Source of the DNA: JBCBKZ01 sp039026975
GTDB taxonomy: Bacteria; Bacteroidota; Bacteroidia; J057
Direction: 5' to 3'
DNA: 8,222 nt
NCBI GenBank assembly: GCA_039026975.1
Contig: JBCCLI010000299.1
Span: 1-8,222 of the forward strand
How positions within the stretch are numbered: position 1 is the first letter of the stretch; every line of letters begins with the position of its first letter. The notes beneath the pieces were generated by a model, which saw only the letters and a program-made list of their open reading frames with translations, did no database searches and was not told the origin of the DNA. This document shows positions 1-6,308 of this stretch, in pieces. The translations under genes and the position numbers were made by a program.

Positions 1-777
1 ATAAATATAGACGCTACCATTATTAGCTCTGAAGTACTACCTGCCCTTCAGCATACTACGCTAAAGAGAGAAGTAGACTTCCTGGCTCGTGTAAAGACCT
101 CTGATCAACAAGAATTTATCCTCCATTTAGAGTTTCAAGCTCAGAATGAAAAAGGGATGGTGTACAGAATGACTGAGTATGCTGGAATTTTACTTAGAAA
201 ATACCAAATCCCGGTTAGGCAGTTTGTCGTATACCTTGGAAATGAGCAAGCTAAGATGGTGTCAAGGCTTCCTGATGATGAAGTCATCTCAGGATTTGAA
301 TTACTCAACATACACACATTTTCTTATCAGCAGTTTCTGACTTCCAATGCTCCTGAGGTCATTATTTTTGGAATTTTAGCTGACTTTGAAGGTAAGGATC
401 CCAAAGATGCTAGTAGAGTCATCCTTGAGAAGCTTCTAGCGTTGAATCTGGATGATAGCTTACTAGGGAAGTATATCTCTCAGCTGGAAATATTAAGTAA
501 TCTTCGTAACTTAAATCAGATAGTCAACCAATCTATACGTGCTATGCCAGTAACATTAGACATACGGAAAAGTAGCTTCTATCAAGAAGGTATGAAGGAG
601 GGTAAGAAAGAGGGTATTAAGGAGGGCAAAAAAGAAGGTATGAAGAAGGGCAAGATGGAAGCGATGGTAGAAATCCTTAAAAGTATGCACAAGCGAGGCA
701 TGTCAATACCAGAGATGGCAGAAATTGTGGGTGTTTCTAAAGAGTTTGTTGAAAGTGTAGTCAATAAGAAAGAATAA
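1..777 (+). CDS. Rpn family recombination-promoting nuclease / putative transposase (5' truncated)
   Basis: Open reading continues to the window edge in the same frame, so the ATG at 157 is internal and the true start lies upstream; 258 residues are visible. The N-terminal part carries a PD-(D/E)XK-like core: an Asp in VDFLARV (codon 76-78), then a beta strand with E-F-Q (codons 130-138), followed by MVYRMTEYAGILL and the strand RQFVVYLG. This arrangement is typical of Rpn/YhgA-like proteins. After a helical region comes a Gly-Lys-Glu repeat tract (589-660), then a short helix-turn-helix-like tail (MSIPEMAEIVGVSKEFVESV). Known family members cut DNA, promote RecA-independent recombination, and in E. 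coli act as toxic anti-phage nucleases restrained by a separately translated C-terminal fragment. Possible internal starts for such a fragment include ATG 544, 640, 655 and 664. A partial second copy of the 3' end follows. The family call is firm; the activity of this protein is inference. Confidence 0.88.
   Translation: MNIDATIISSEVLPALQHTTLKREVDFLARVKTSDQQEFILHLEFQAQNEKGMVYRMTEYAGILLRKYQIPVRQFVVYLGNEQAKMVSRLPDDEVISGFELLNIHTFSYQQFLTSNAPEVIIFGILADFEGKDPKDASRVILEKLLALNLDDSLLGKYISQLEILSNLRNLNQIVNQSIRAMPVTLDIRKSSFYQEGMKEGKKEGIKEGKKEGMKKGKMEAMVEILKSMHKRGMSIPEMAEIVGVSKEFVESVVNKKE
589..660 (+). repeat. Six tandem 12-bp units coding GxKE-type tetrapeptides
   Basis: Six in-frame 12-bp units starting with a Gly codon encode GMKE, GKKE, GIKE, GKKE, GMKK and GKME, giving a charged, probably helical segment between the nuclease domain and the C-terminal tail. 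Several units contain AAGGAGG (595-601 and 619-625), which resembles a Shine-Dalgarno sequence. The downstream partial copy retains only two degenerate units (898-921), so the length difference between copies (48 bp) is exactly four units. This fits gain or loss of units by slippage or unequal recombination. Four-residue repeats of variable number are known in the same position of E. coli Rpn proteins. Confidence 0.85.
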
Positions 778-852
778 GATATACTTTTATCATCCTGGTT
801 TCCTGCCTGGTTATACAATTGAGTTATACTTTTCCTTCAATCCATACGTGCT

Positions 853-1038
853 ATGCCAGTAACATTAGACATACGGAAAAGTAGCTTCTATCAAGAAGAT
901 ATGAAAGGAGGTAAAGAGAAGGCAATGGTAGAGATCCTTAATAGTATGCATAAAAGTGGCATGTCTATTTCGGGGATGGCAGAGATAGTGGGTGTTTCTC
1001 AAGAATACGTTGAAAGTGTGATCAATAAGAAAGGGTAA
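853..1038 (+). pseudogene. Detached C-terminal Rpn fragment: gene remnant or possible stand-alone RpnS-like small protein
   Basis: An in-frame copy of the C-terminal part of the upstream Rpn protein, 61 residues from ATG 853, begins MPVTLDIRKSSFYQE and ends in the helix-turn-helix-like tail MSISGMAEIVGVSQEYVESV. The nuclease domain is absent; a stop at 820-822 closes the frame upstream, and ATG 853 corresponds to an internal Met of the full-length gene. No ribosome binding site precedes 853, but GAAAGGAGGT at 903-912 lies 12 bases before another in-frame ATG at 925, which would give 37 residues. In the last 114 bases, 17 codons differ from the upstream gene, 9 of them synonymously, and the frame and stop are intact, so it has probably been under coding constraint at some time. 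It could be a remnant of a second rpn gene or a functional small protein comparable to the RpnS antitoxin. I label it pseudogene because no proper start is evident. Confidence 0.5.
903..912 (+). promoter_or_regulatory. Strong Shine-Dalgarno-like sequence inside the Rpn fragment
   Basis: GAAAGGAGGT is a perfect match to the anti-Shine-Dalgarno tail expected for Bacteroidota 16S rRNA. It lies 12 bases ahead of the in-frame ATG at 925, a little longer than the usual spacing. Bacteroidota mostly do not rely on such sites, and the sequence derives from the Lys-Gly-Gly codons of a degenerate repeat, so it may be a coding coincidence. In the upstream copy the aligned region has only AAGGAGG. Confidence 0.3.
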
Positions 1039-1052
1039 AGTATACTTTCTGC

Positions 1053-1898
1053 CTACAAAATCACCGTTTTATTCCCATACACAAATACTCTATCTTGAAA
1101 GACTAACCTAACTGCCTTGGCTAAGGTCATTTTTTCTATTTCCTTTCCCGCCTTGGACATATCCTTCGCATTGTACCGGTGATTTACGTGCGTTACTTCC
1201 TGGTGGATGATGGGCCCCTGGTCTAAGTCCTCATTCACAAAGTGAGCGGTAGCCCCTATGAGCTTAACGCCTCTGTTAAAGGCCTGCCTGTAAGGATTAG
1301 CGCCTATAAAGGCTGGCAAAAAGGAGTGGTGGATGTTGATAATGCGATTAGGGAATTGGCGGGTAAACGCTGGTCTGAGGATTCTCATATACTTCGCTAG
1401 CACCAGATAGTCGGGCTGGTAAATGCTAAGGGTCCTCAGGACGGCTTCCTCATGTTCTTCCCTGCTCACGTGTTCATGGGTAATATGATGAAAGGGAATC
1501 CCGAAGGAACCCACCAGAGATTGGAGATGTTTATGGTTAGAGATGACGGCTAGGATATTCGCGTTTAGCTCATTGAACCTATGGCGAATCAGCAGGTCTC
1601 CCAGGCAATGGTGCTCTTTTGTGGCGAGCACTACTATTTCTTTATTTTTCTTTGGGTTAAGCTGAATGCTAGCTCCCTGAGGCAGAGCATCAGCCAAAAC
1701 TTGTAGAAGCTTTTCCTCTTCAATTTCTCCCTCAAACTCTGTCCGCATGAAAAAGTGGTTGCTATCACTTTCCACAAACTCATCATTACGGGTCACGTTT
1801 ACATTGAGCTTATATAAAATGTCTGTGATTAAGTAGATAAGCCCTTTATCATCTTCACAATCAATAAGAAGTATATGTGCTGACATATTCATGGACAT
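1053..1898 (-). CDS. purU: Formyltetrahydrofolate deformylase (PurU)
   Basis: Hydrolyses 10-formyltetrahydrofolate to tetrahydrofolate and formate in the cytoplasm, balancing one-carbon pools and supplying formate, for example to PurT. Residues about 7-75 form an ACT-type regulatory domain (HILLIDCEDDKGLIYLITDIL). Residues about 85-281 form a formyltransferase-fold catalytic domain. The catalytic Asn-x-His is N188/H190 in INIHHSFLPAF and the catalytic Asp is D226 in DLDQGPIIHQ, with GATAHFV between them. The C-terminus RVFVYGNKTVIL matches the typical PurU ending, and 281 residues is the usual full length. Three in-frame ATGs occur at the start (1898, 1892, 1886); the first is kept, but none has a Shine-Dalgarno sequence, so the start is uncertain by a few residues. 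It stands alone on its strand: its stop lies 14 bases from the Rpn fragment and its 5' end diverges from the PrsW-type gene. Confidence 0.95.
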   Translation of the reverse strand: MSMNMSAHILLIDCEDDKGLIYLITDILYKLNVNVTRNDEFVESDSNHFFMRTEFEGEIEEEKLLQVLADALPQGASIQLNPKKNKEIVVLATKEHHCLGDLLIRHRFNELNANILAVISNHKHLQSLVGSFGIPFHHITHEHVSREEHEEAVLRTLSIYQPDYLVLAKYMRILRPAFTRQFPNRIINIHHSFLPAFIGANPYRQAFNRGVKLIGATAHFVNEDLDQGPIIHQEVTHVNHRYNAKDMSKAGKEIEKMTLAKAVRLVFQDRVFVYGNKTVIL

Positions 1899-1971
1899 TT
1901 GCGGTCCAAATTAACGGGATTAATGATGGCATTCCCTATCTTTATTCTAAATTTTACTTAACCCTCCTTTC

Positions 1972-2670
1972 ATGGGTCTTCTTGCGCTAGCATTAGCTCC
2001 AGTCGCTTTTATTTTCACGTATGTTTATCTGATGGATAAGCATGAGCGTGAGCCACTATTATATCTCATCATATCCTATGTATTGGGTATACTCTCGGCC
2101 TTTCCCGTAGTATATATCGGGGAAAAAATGCAGCTACTGACCGGAGTTACTGACTCTTCTTCCCCGCTGGAATTGCTAGTATATGCGTTTGTAGTGGTAG
2201 CCCTCACAGAAGAAGGAATGAAATACCTTGTACTTAGGCTGTACGCCTACCCTCAGAAGGAGTTTGATGAGCCATATGACGGCATTATGTATGGGGTGGC
2301 TGTATCTTTGGGGTTTGCTTCCATAGAGAACGTGCTATATGTTTTTGGAAGTACAGGCAGTGAAGTGCAAACAGGTATCGTGAGAATGTTTACAGCTGTT
2401 CCGGCTCATGCCATGTTTGGAGTAATGATGGGGTACCATGTAGGAAAAGCCAAATTTCTTACTACCTCCCGGCGTACGCTGGAACACCTGATAGGATTAG
2501 GGACGGCAGTGTTATTCCATGGATTATATGACTACTTCCTCTTTTTAGGACAAGCCTACTTTATCCCGCTGGCTATTTTTATCCTCATTCTTGGGATCAG
2601 GTTAGCCAGAAAAGCCATGGAAGAGCACCAAGAAAATTCACCCCATAAGTACGAGGAGGAGGAACTATAG
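1972..2670 (+). CDS. PrsW family intramembrane metalloprotease
   Basis: A polytopic membrane protein of 232 residues with about seven hydrophobic segments (roughly 3-21, 29-50, 66-90, 102-126, 137-158, 170-193, 196-212). The PrsW signature is complete: E80-E81-x-x-K84 in LTEEGMKYL, F115-x-x-x-E119 in GFASIENVLY, H146 in VPAHAMFG and H183 in LFHGLYDY. These Glu and His residues lie in membrane segments and are the presumed metal-binding and catalytic residues. In Bacillus subtilis PrsW makes the first cut in the anti-sigma factor RsiW; the substrate here is unknown and no anti-sigma gene is nearby. The start is set by an in-frame stop at 1948-1950. The C-terminal tail is short and acidic. It is followed five bases later by the TIGR02757 gene, so the two are probably co-transcribed. 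Confidence 0.92.
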   Translation: MGLLALALAPVAFIFTYVYLMDKHEREPLLYLIISYVLGILSAFPVVYIGEKMQLLTGVTDSSSPLELLVYAFVVVALTEEGMKYLVLRLYAYPQKEFDEPYDGIMYGVAVSLGFASIENVLYVFGSTGSEVQTGIVRMFTAVPAHAMFGVMMGYHVGKAKFLTTSRRTLEHLIGLGTAVLFHGLYDYFLFLGQAYFIPLAIFILILGIRLARKAMEEHQENSPHKYEEEEL

Positions 2671-2675
2671 CTCGC

Positions 2676-3446
2676 ATGGACCACACAGAATTAAGAGACT
2701 TACTAGACCTAAAGTATAATCAGTTTAATCAACCCGCCTTCATAGAGGATGATCCTGTAAGTATCCCTCATCTCTTTAGCAAAAAGGAGGATATAGAAAT
2801 ATCTGCTTTTCTCTCTGCCATCATAGCATGGGGGAGAAGAATGATGATTATGCAAAACGCGCGAAAGCTTGTAGAGATGATGGATATGTCCCCCCATGAT
2901 TTTGTCCTGAATGCTTCCTCCCAAGATATGGAGCCCCTCAAAACATTTGTTCATCGCACACTGAATGGGGAGGATTGCCTGGCAATGGTACTCGCCTTAC
3001 GGAAAGTATATAAAGAGGATGGAGGCTTAGAGGGGATATTCTCAAGAATGAGGAAAGAAGACTCTACGGTATACGAGGGGATAGAACAGGCACGTGCTGC
3101 TCTACTGGCATCTGATGGCTTTCCCGCTAGAACCCATAAACATGTGGCTAGCCCGGCAAGAGGATCTGCAGCCAAACGTATCAATATGTTCCTCCGCTGG
3201 ATGGTCAGAAAAGACGGAAGAGGCGTAGACTTTGGGATATGGAAACATATAGCCCCTCACCAACTGATTTGCCCCTTGGATGTACATACTGGAAATGTAG
3301 CGCGTAAGTTGGGCTTGTTAGAAAGAAAGCAGAACGACTGGAAAGCGGCACTGGAACTTACCCGGAAATTGAAGGTATTTTCAGCTGAGGACCCCGTAAA
3401 GTATGATTTTAGTCTGTTTGGCTTAGGCGTATATGATGGGTTTTAG
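2676..3446 (+). CDS. TIGR02757 (DUF2400) family protein
   Basis: Cytoplasmic protein of 256 residues, near the usual family length, with no signal peptide or membrane segment. Features typical of TIGR02757 are the N-terminal YNQFNQPAFIEDDPVSIPH, the block EISAFLSAIIAWGRR (41-55), KRINMFLRWMVRKD (167-180), the strongly conserved-looking ICPLDVHTGNVARKLGLL (198-215) and the ending DFSLFGLGVYDGF. No biochemical function is established to my knowledge. The order of a Ser/Gly-rich hairpin, a Lys-rich helix and a P-L-D-V-H motif resembles the helix-hairpin-helix/GPD DNA glycosylases, where an Asp in a D-x-H motif is catalytic; that is my inference. It starts five bases after the PrsW-type stop. The purine-rich GAGGAGGAGGAA ending 11 bases before its ATG could serve as a ribosome binding site but also codes the acidic tail of the upstream protein. 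Confidence 0.88.
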   Translation: MDHTELRDLLDLKYNQFNQPAFIEDDPVSIPHLFSKKEDIEISAFLSAIIAWGRRMMIMQNARKLVEMMDMSPHDFVLNASSQDMEPLKTFVHRTLNGEDCLAMVLALRKVYKEDGGLEGIFSRMRKEDSTVYEGIEQARAALLASDGFPARTHKHVASPARGSAAKRINMFLRWMVRKDGRGVDFGIWKHIAPHQLICPLDVHTGNVARKLGLLERKQNDWKAALELTRKLKVFSAEDPVKYDFSLFGLGVYDGF

Positions 3447-3535
3447 CATGTAATAAGTAGTGGTAATATGTAGGTTTTTATGGTAACATGAAAGTTCATT
3501 AAGTCGTTAATTATTTATACTGAAATGAATTAGCC

Positions 3536-4372
3536 ATGTATCAAAACCTTCTATCCCTCACCCTGGTCCTAGCCTTAATTGGCGGATGGAGTTTACAGTT
3601 ACGGTCCTTTTCAGATGGACCCCCAACAGGAAGAACAGGCGCGCCAGGAGAGTTAACCTGCAATATAGGATACTGTCACAGTAACTTTCCTGTCAATCCA
3701 GCAGATGCCACTACCTTTATTTCTACCAGCATACCAGAAAGTGGATACATTCCGGGAGAAACCTATGATGTTTCAGTAGGAGTAAAAAAAATGGGTATGA
3801 AGCGGTTTGGGTTCCAGTGGACTGCTACATCAGAGAATACTTCACAGGGAATGGGAGAAATAATTAACCTGGATGAAGATAAAACCCAGTTAGTAACAGA
3901 AGCTGGTAAAACATATATCATGCATCAGGTAGCTCCAGTGGTAGATGATAGTTCCTCCTGGAACTTTCAGTGGAAGGCCCCCATTAGCAATGCAGATGAT
4001 GCCGTATTTTACCTGGCCGTAGTAGCCTCTAATAATGATGGATTCAGAACAGGAGATTATGTGGCCCTGGATACCTTAGCCATACCTTCTCAATTGACTA
4101 CTAGCCTTCAGGGTAGATTTCCAGACCAGTATAAGCTTCGCGCTTACCTAGCTGGTGAGACTCTTGTCATGGAAGGAATGTTAGAAAACCCACTTCCTTT
4201 TACCCTGACCATCATGGACCTTAGTGGAAGAAATCTGGGTAAAGTACGTATCATGCCTCATGCGCATGAATGGGAGTGGAAAGTACCCAGAGAAATGCTT
4301 GTCAATGGCGTATACCTAATTTCAGCTAAAAATGATGAATTCTTCATCACCAAGAAGGTGATCATTCATTAG
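3536..4372 (+). CDS. Secreted choice-of-anchor V domain protein with T9SS C-terminal sorting tail
   Basis: A 278-residue exported protein. Residues 1 to about 23 form a hydrophobic signal peptide. The mature N-terminus has SDGPPTGRTGAPGE followed by C42-x4-C47-H48, the hallmark region of choice-of-anchor V proteins. A beta-rich domain follows (about 60-185), with GETYDVSVGV, RFGFQWTA, WNFQWKAP and FYLAVVASNNDG, and resembles Reeler-like domains. The last 75 or so residues have the pattern of a T9SS type A sorting domain (LTIMDLSGRNLGKV, VNGVYLISAKND, FFITKKVIIH), which directs passage through the type IX system and cleavage or attachment at the cell surface. The C-x4-C-H motif could bind haem c covalently or form a disulfide; this is not decided by sequence. 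No enzymatic function is recognised. It converges with the T9SS-tailed protease gene about 100 bases downstream. Confidence 0.82.
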   Translation: MYQNLLSLTLVLALIGGWSLQLRSFSDGPPTGRTGAPGELTCNIGYCHSNFPVNPADATTFISTSIPESGYIPGETYDVSVGVKKMGMKRFGFQWTATSENTSQGMGEIINLDEDKTQLVTEAGKTYIMHQVAPVVDDSSSWNFQWKAPISNADDAVFYLAVVASNNDGFRTGDYVALDTLAIPSQLTTSLQGRFPDQYKLRAYLAGETLVMEGMLENPLPFTLTIMDLSGRNLGKVRIMPHAHEWEWKVPREMLVNGVYLISAKNDEFFITKKVIIH

Positions 4373-4421
4373 GAATAGACTGGGAACTAATATGCAAGTA
4401 AAGGCTCACTCTAAGATGATT

Positions 4422-4445
4422 GAAACCTTATTGGAATTAGGTTTC
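4422..4445. terminator. Possible weak hairpin between convergent genes
   Basis: GAAACCT at 4422-4428 pairs with AGGTTTC at 4439-4445, a perfect 7-bp stem with a 10-base loop, placed in the 101-base gap between the convergent genes ending at 4372 and 4474. Neither side has a clear run of T after the stem, so if it terminates transcription it does so weakly or with a factor. The rest of the gap shows nothing else. Confidence 0.22.
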
Positions 4446-4473
4446 GTATCTGTCCCCTTCCTTAAACCGCATA

Positions 4474-6306
4474 CTAATCTGCTAGCAACACTAGCTTCCT
4501 GGCTTCAAACAAACGGTTACCTTCAAGTATTCTCAACTGATAAATACCTGTTGGTAAGGTGGAAGGGAGCACTACAGGGGAAGAAGAATCAGAAAGAATC
4601 TTCTCGTATACCTTCTGTCCTGTCATATTGACTATTTCGACTTGAGTATTATGTAGGTTAACATTGGGCCCATTCAGGTAAAAAGTTCCTGTTGTTGGAT
4701 TGGGATAAAGGGTGAAGGTTTCCTCTTCATTTACCTTAAGGGTAGAGACGCTAAGGCAGCTACCTTTCTCTAGTAAATCTCTTTGGCATAAGAGAAATTG
4801 CATGGTTTCTATATGCTCCCCCCCATACAAGAGAGAATCAGCATCTAAAAGTAGCAAGGCAGCATCTCTCATATCCATTCCCCTATAGTTACTGTAAACT
4901 TCTTGGAGAATAAGCCTATCTGTAATATCTCCACCTAGTGCTTGGTGGATATCAGTTAGCAGGGCTGACCACACACTCCCAAAATCATATACACCTGTGG
5001 AGGAAGGTGGATAAGATTCTATCCCGTTAGCAACTCTTCCAGGCCAGAACTCATTATGGCCGTCCCAGTTAAAGAGGGTAAACCACTCAAAATCTGATAG
5101 CTGCTGGGAGTACCTAGCTGCCAGGTAATCACAAATTCCTTCATCTACTGCTCTATGCTCTAATCCTACAGGGACTGCTCCTATGGCATCAAATGATAGG
5201 GCATGTCCATATTCATGAATGATAATATCCGCGTCCTCTGCATCATCTACTCCTCCATCTCCAAAGAGTATATAGGCTTCCTCCCCTCGGATAAAAAAGC
5301 CTGATCCATCTACGTCTTCTAGCCCATGCGCATCCACACGCACAGGGTAGTTATGTAAATCATTGAATCCCAGGCTTTGGATGTACCGCTGGTAAGTGTC
5401 AATGTGGTAATAGCACATGACGTCTTCAAAGTATGATTGGTCTCGGGTAAAGAAAAATTCTCCTGTAGTAGAAGTAGCCACTGGAAATGAGAATTCTCCT
5501 ATATCCTCTACGCTAACGTAGGGCCCTTGGAGTTTAAACGTGCCATTCTCAAAGGTCACGTCTTGTAAGACTACTGTATCCCTCAACTGGGCCAGATTAC
5601 TCAGATTAGCATCAAACTGGTCTGTCAGGAAATTCCCCTGTACAAAATCTCCATAGGTAGATCTGGCCCGTGTGATAGGGTCAGGGAGAAATACCAGACC
5701 TTTAGCTGAAGTATCATTCACATAGGGTTTATATCCACTGATTAGATTGTGTTGCTGTAGGACTTGCTGAGTATTAGCATCCAGGATGATTTCCTGCTGG
5801 AAAGGGTAGGCATCCAGCTTCAGGGTAAGTTTATAGGCAGGAATAAGCCCGTTTTCCCCTGAATAATAAACGGCCTCCTGCTGATAGGAAGTAAGTCCCT
5901 GTGTGTGGGAGAGAAGGTTTGCTTGAAAGGAGGTGGGAAAACTTCCTGTTACATTTTCAAACGCACTCAAGTTATCCATGATAGAGATGATGCGACCAGC
6001 TCTATTTATATTAGCTTTGATACCGGAGCCTGCTATGGGGGTATTATCAGCCAGTCTGAGATGCCTAAAGGTAAAATGCCATCCTCCAGGGCTTTCTTTT
6101 TCATACGCTAGTATGAGCTGAGTCTTTGTTCCTCTTTCCTCTTCAGCATAAGTAGCAAGAACTGACAGAACTGCCTCAGCTGCAGGAGAAAAATTAGGTT
6201 GTTGCTGGGGATTTAGGTCAATAGCTACCTTATTATATACCGACTGACTGTGGACTGATCCCAGCCATAACAGGTACATACCCATGAGAATAGTGATCTT
6301 TTGCAT
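4474..6306 (-). CDS. Secreted thermolysin/fungalysin-like zinc metalloprotease with T9SS sorting tail
   Basis: A 610-residue exported protease. Residues 1-20 are a signal peptide (ending near SVHS/QS). Residues about 40-190 are a propeptide with FTP-like features (FTFRHLRLADNTPIAGSGIKA, then RIISIMDNLSAF), which usually keeps the enzyme inactive until cleaved. The catalytic region holds the zinc motif H364-E365-Y-G-H368 in DADIIIHEYGHALS and the probable third ligand E389 in VDEGICDYLAARYS, 21 residues after the second His, as in gluzincins. The later helix DFGSVWSALLTDIHQALGG fits the C-terminal part of this protease class. Residues about 530-610 are a T9SS type A sorting domain starting YPNPTTGTFYL, with IVNMTGQKVYEK and LPTGIYQLRI. 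It probably degrades extracellular protein at the cell surface; the substrate is unknown, and assignment to family M4 or M36 cannot be fixed here. It starts two bases after the YigZ stop, which indicates co-transcription. Confidence 0.88.
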   Translation of the reverse strand: MQKITILMGMYLLWLGSVHSQSVYNKVAIDLNPQQQPNFSPAAEAVLSVLATYAEEERGTKTQLILAYEKESPGGWHFTFRHLRLADNTPIAGSGIKANINRAGRIISIMDNLSAFENVTGSFPTSFQANLLSHTQGLTSYQQEAVYYSGENGLIPAYKLTLKLDAYPFQQEIILDANTQQVLQQHNLISGYKPYVNDTSAKGLVFLPDPITRARSTYGDFVQGNFLTDQFDANLSNLAQLRDTVVLQDVTFENGTFKLQGPYVSVEDIGEFSFPVATSTTGEFFFTRDQSYFEDVMCYYHIDTYQRYIQSLGFNDLHNYPVRVDAHGLEDVDGSGFFIRGEEAYILFGDGGVDDAEDADIIIHEYGHALSFDAIGAVPVGLEHRAVDEGICDYLAARYSQQLSDFEWFTLFNWDGHNEFWPGRVANGIESYPPSSTGVYDFGSVWSALLTDIHQALGGDITDRLILQEVYSNYRGMDMRDAALLLLDADSLLYGGEHIETMQFLLCQRDLLEKGSCLSVSTLKVNEEETFTLYPNPTTGTFYLNGPNVNLHNTQVEIVNMTGQKVYEKILSDSSSPVVLPSTLPTGIYQLRILEGNRLFEARKLVLLAD

Positions 6307-6308
6307 AC

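Larger units (their letters stand above)
529..1048 (+). repeat. Tandem partial duplication of the Rpn 3' end (529-788 and 838-1048)
   Basis: The 3' third of the Rpn gene is present twice, 309 bp apart at the left end. Positions 529-589 match 838-898 with one mismatch, including 55 identical bases (535-589 versus 844-898). The repeat tract is four units shorter in the second copy. The last 114 bases of each reading frame (664-777 and 925-1038) align without gaps but differ at 21 positions by hand count. The octamer TATACTTT occurs after the first stop (780-787), just before the second copy (825-832) and just after its stop (1041-1048), so the second copy is bracketed by this short direct repeat. 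That suggests the duplication arose by recombination or slippage at short repeats, which is inference. Confidence 0.85.

Noticed and set aside
589..660. CRISPR array or other non-coding repeat
   Set aside because: The units are 12 bp, contiguous, without spacers, and stay in the reading frame as GxKE tetrapeptides typical of Rpn proteins.
582..818. 78-codon minus-strand frame rich in Pro, Ser and Phe
   Set aside because: It is the complement of the 12-bp repeat tract of the Rpn gene; the periodic FLPSFIPS pattern is an artefact of those repeats.
1..1048. Insertion sequence or transposon, suggested by the transposase-like family name
   Set aside because: Rpn proteins are often labelled putative transposases, but they are PD-(D/E)XK nucleases. 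No terminal inverted repeats or DDE transposase were seen, although the left edge lies outside the window.
1948..1955. TAAATTTT as a -7 promoter box for the PrsW-type gene
   Set aside because: One mismatch to TAnnTTTG, but no TTTG at a suitable distance upstream, in AT-rich DNA where such matches are common.
2709..3287. Three minus-strand frames of 61-81 codons
   Set aside because: All are antisense to the well-supported TIGR02757 gene.
4392..4631. 79-codon plus-strand reading frame downstream of the choice-of-anchor V gene
   Set aside because: Two thirds of it lies antisense to the sorting tail of the metalloprotease, the protein shows no recognisable domain, and there is no promoter or ribosome site beyond chance.
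5905..6121. Two overlapping short plus-strand frames of 62-68 codons
   Set aside because: Both lie wholly inside the metalloprotease gene on the opposite strand and show no protein features.
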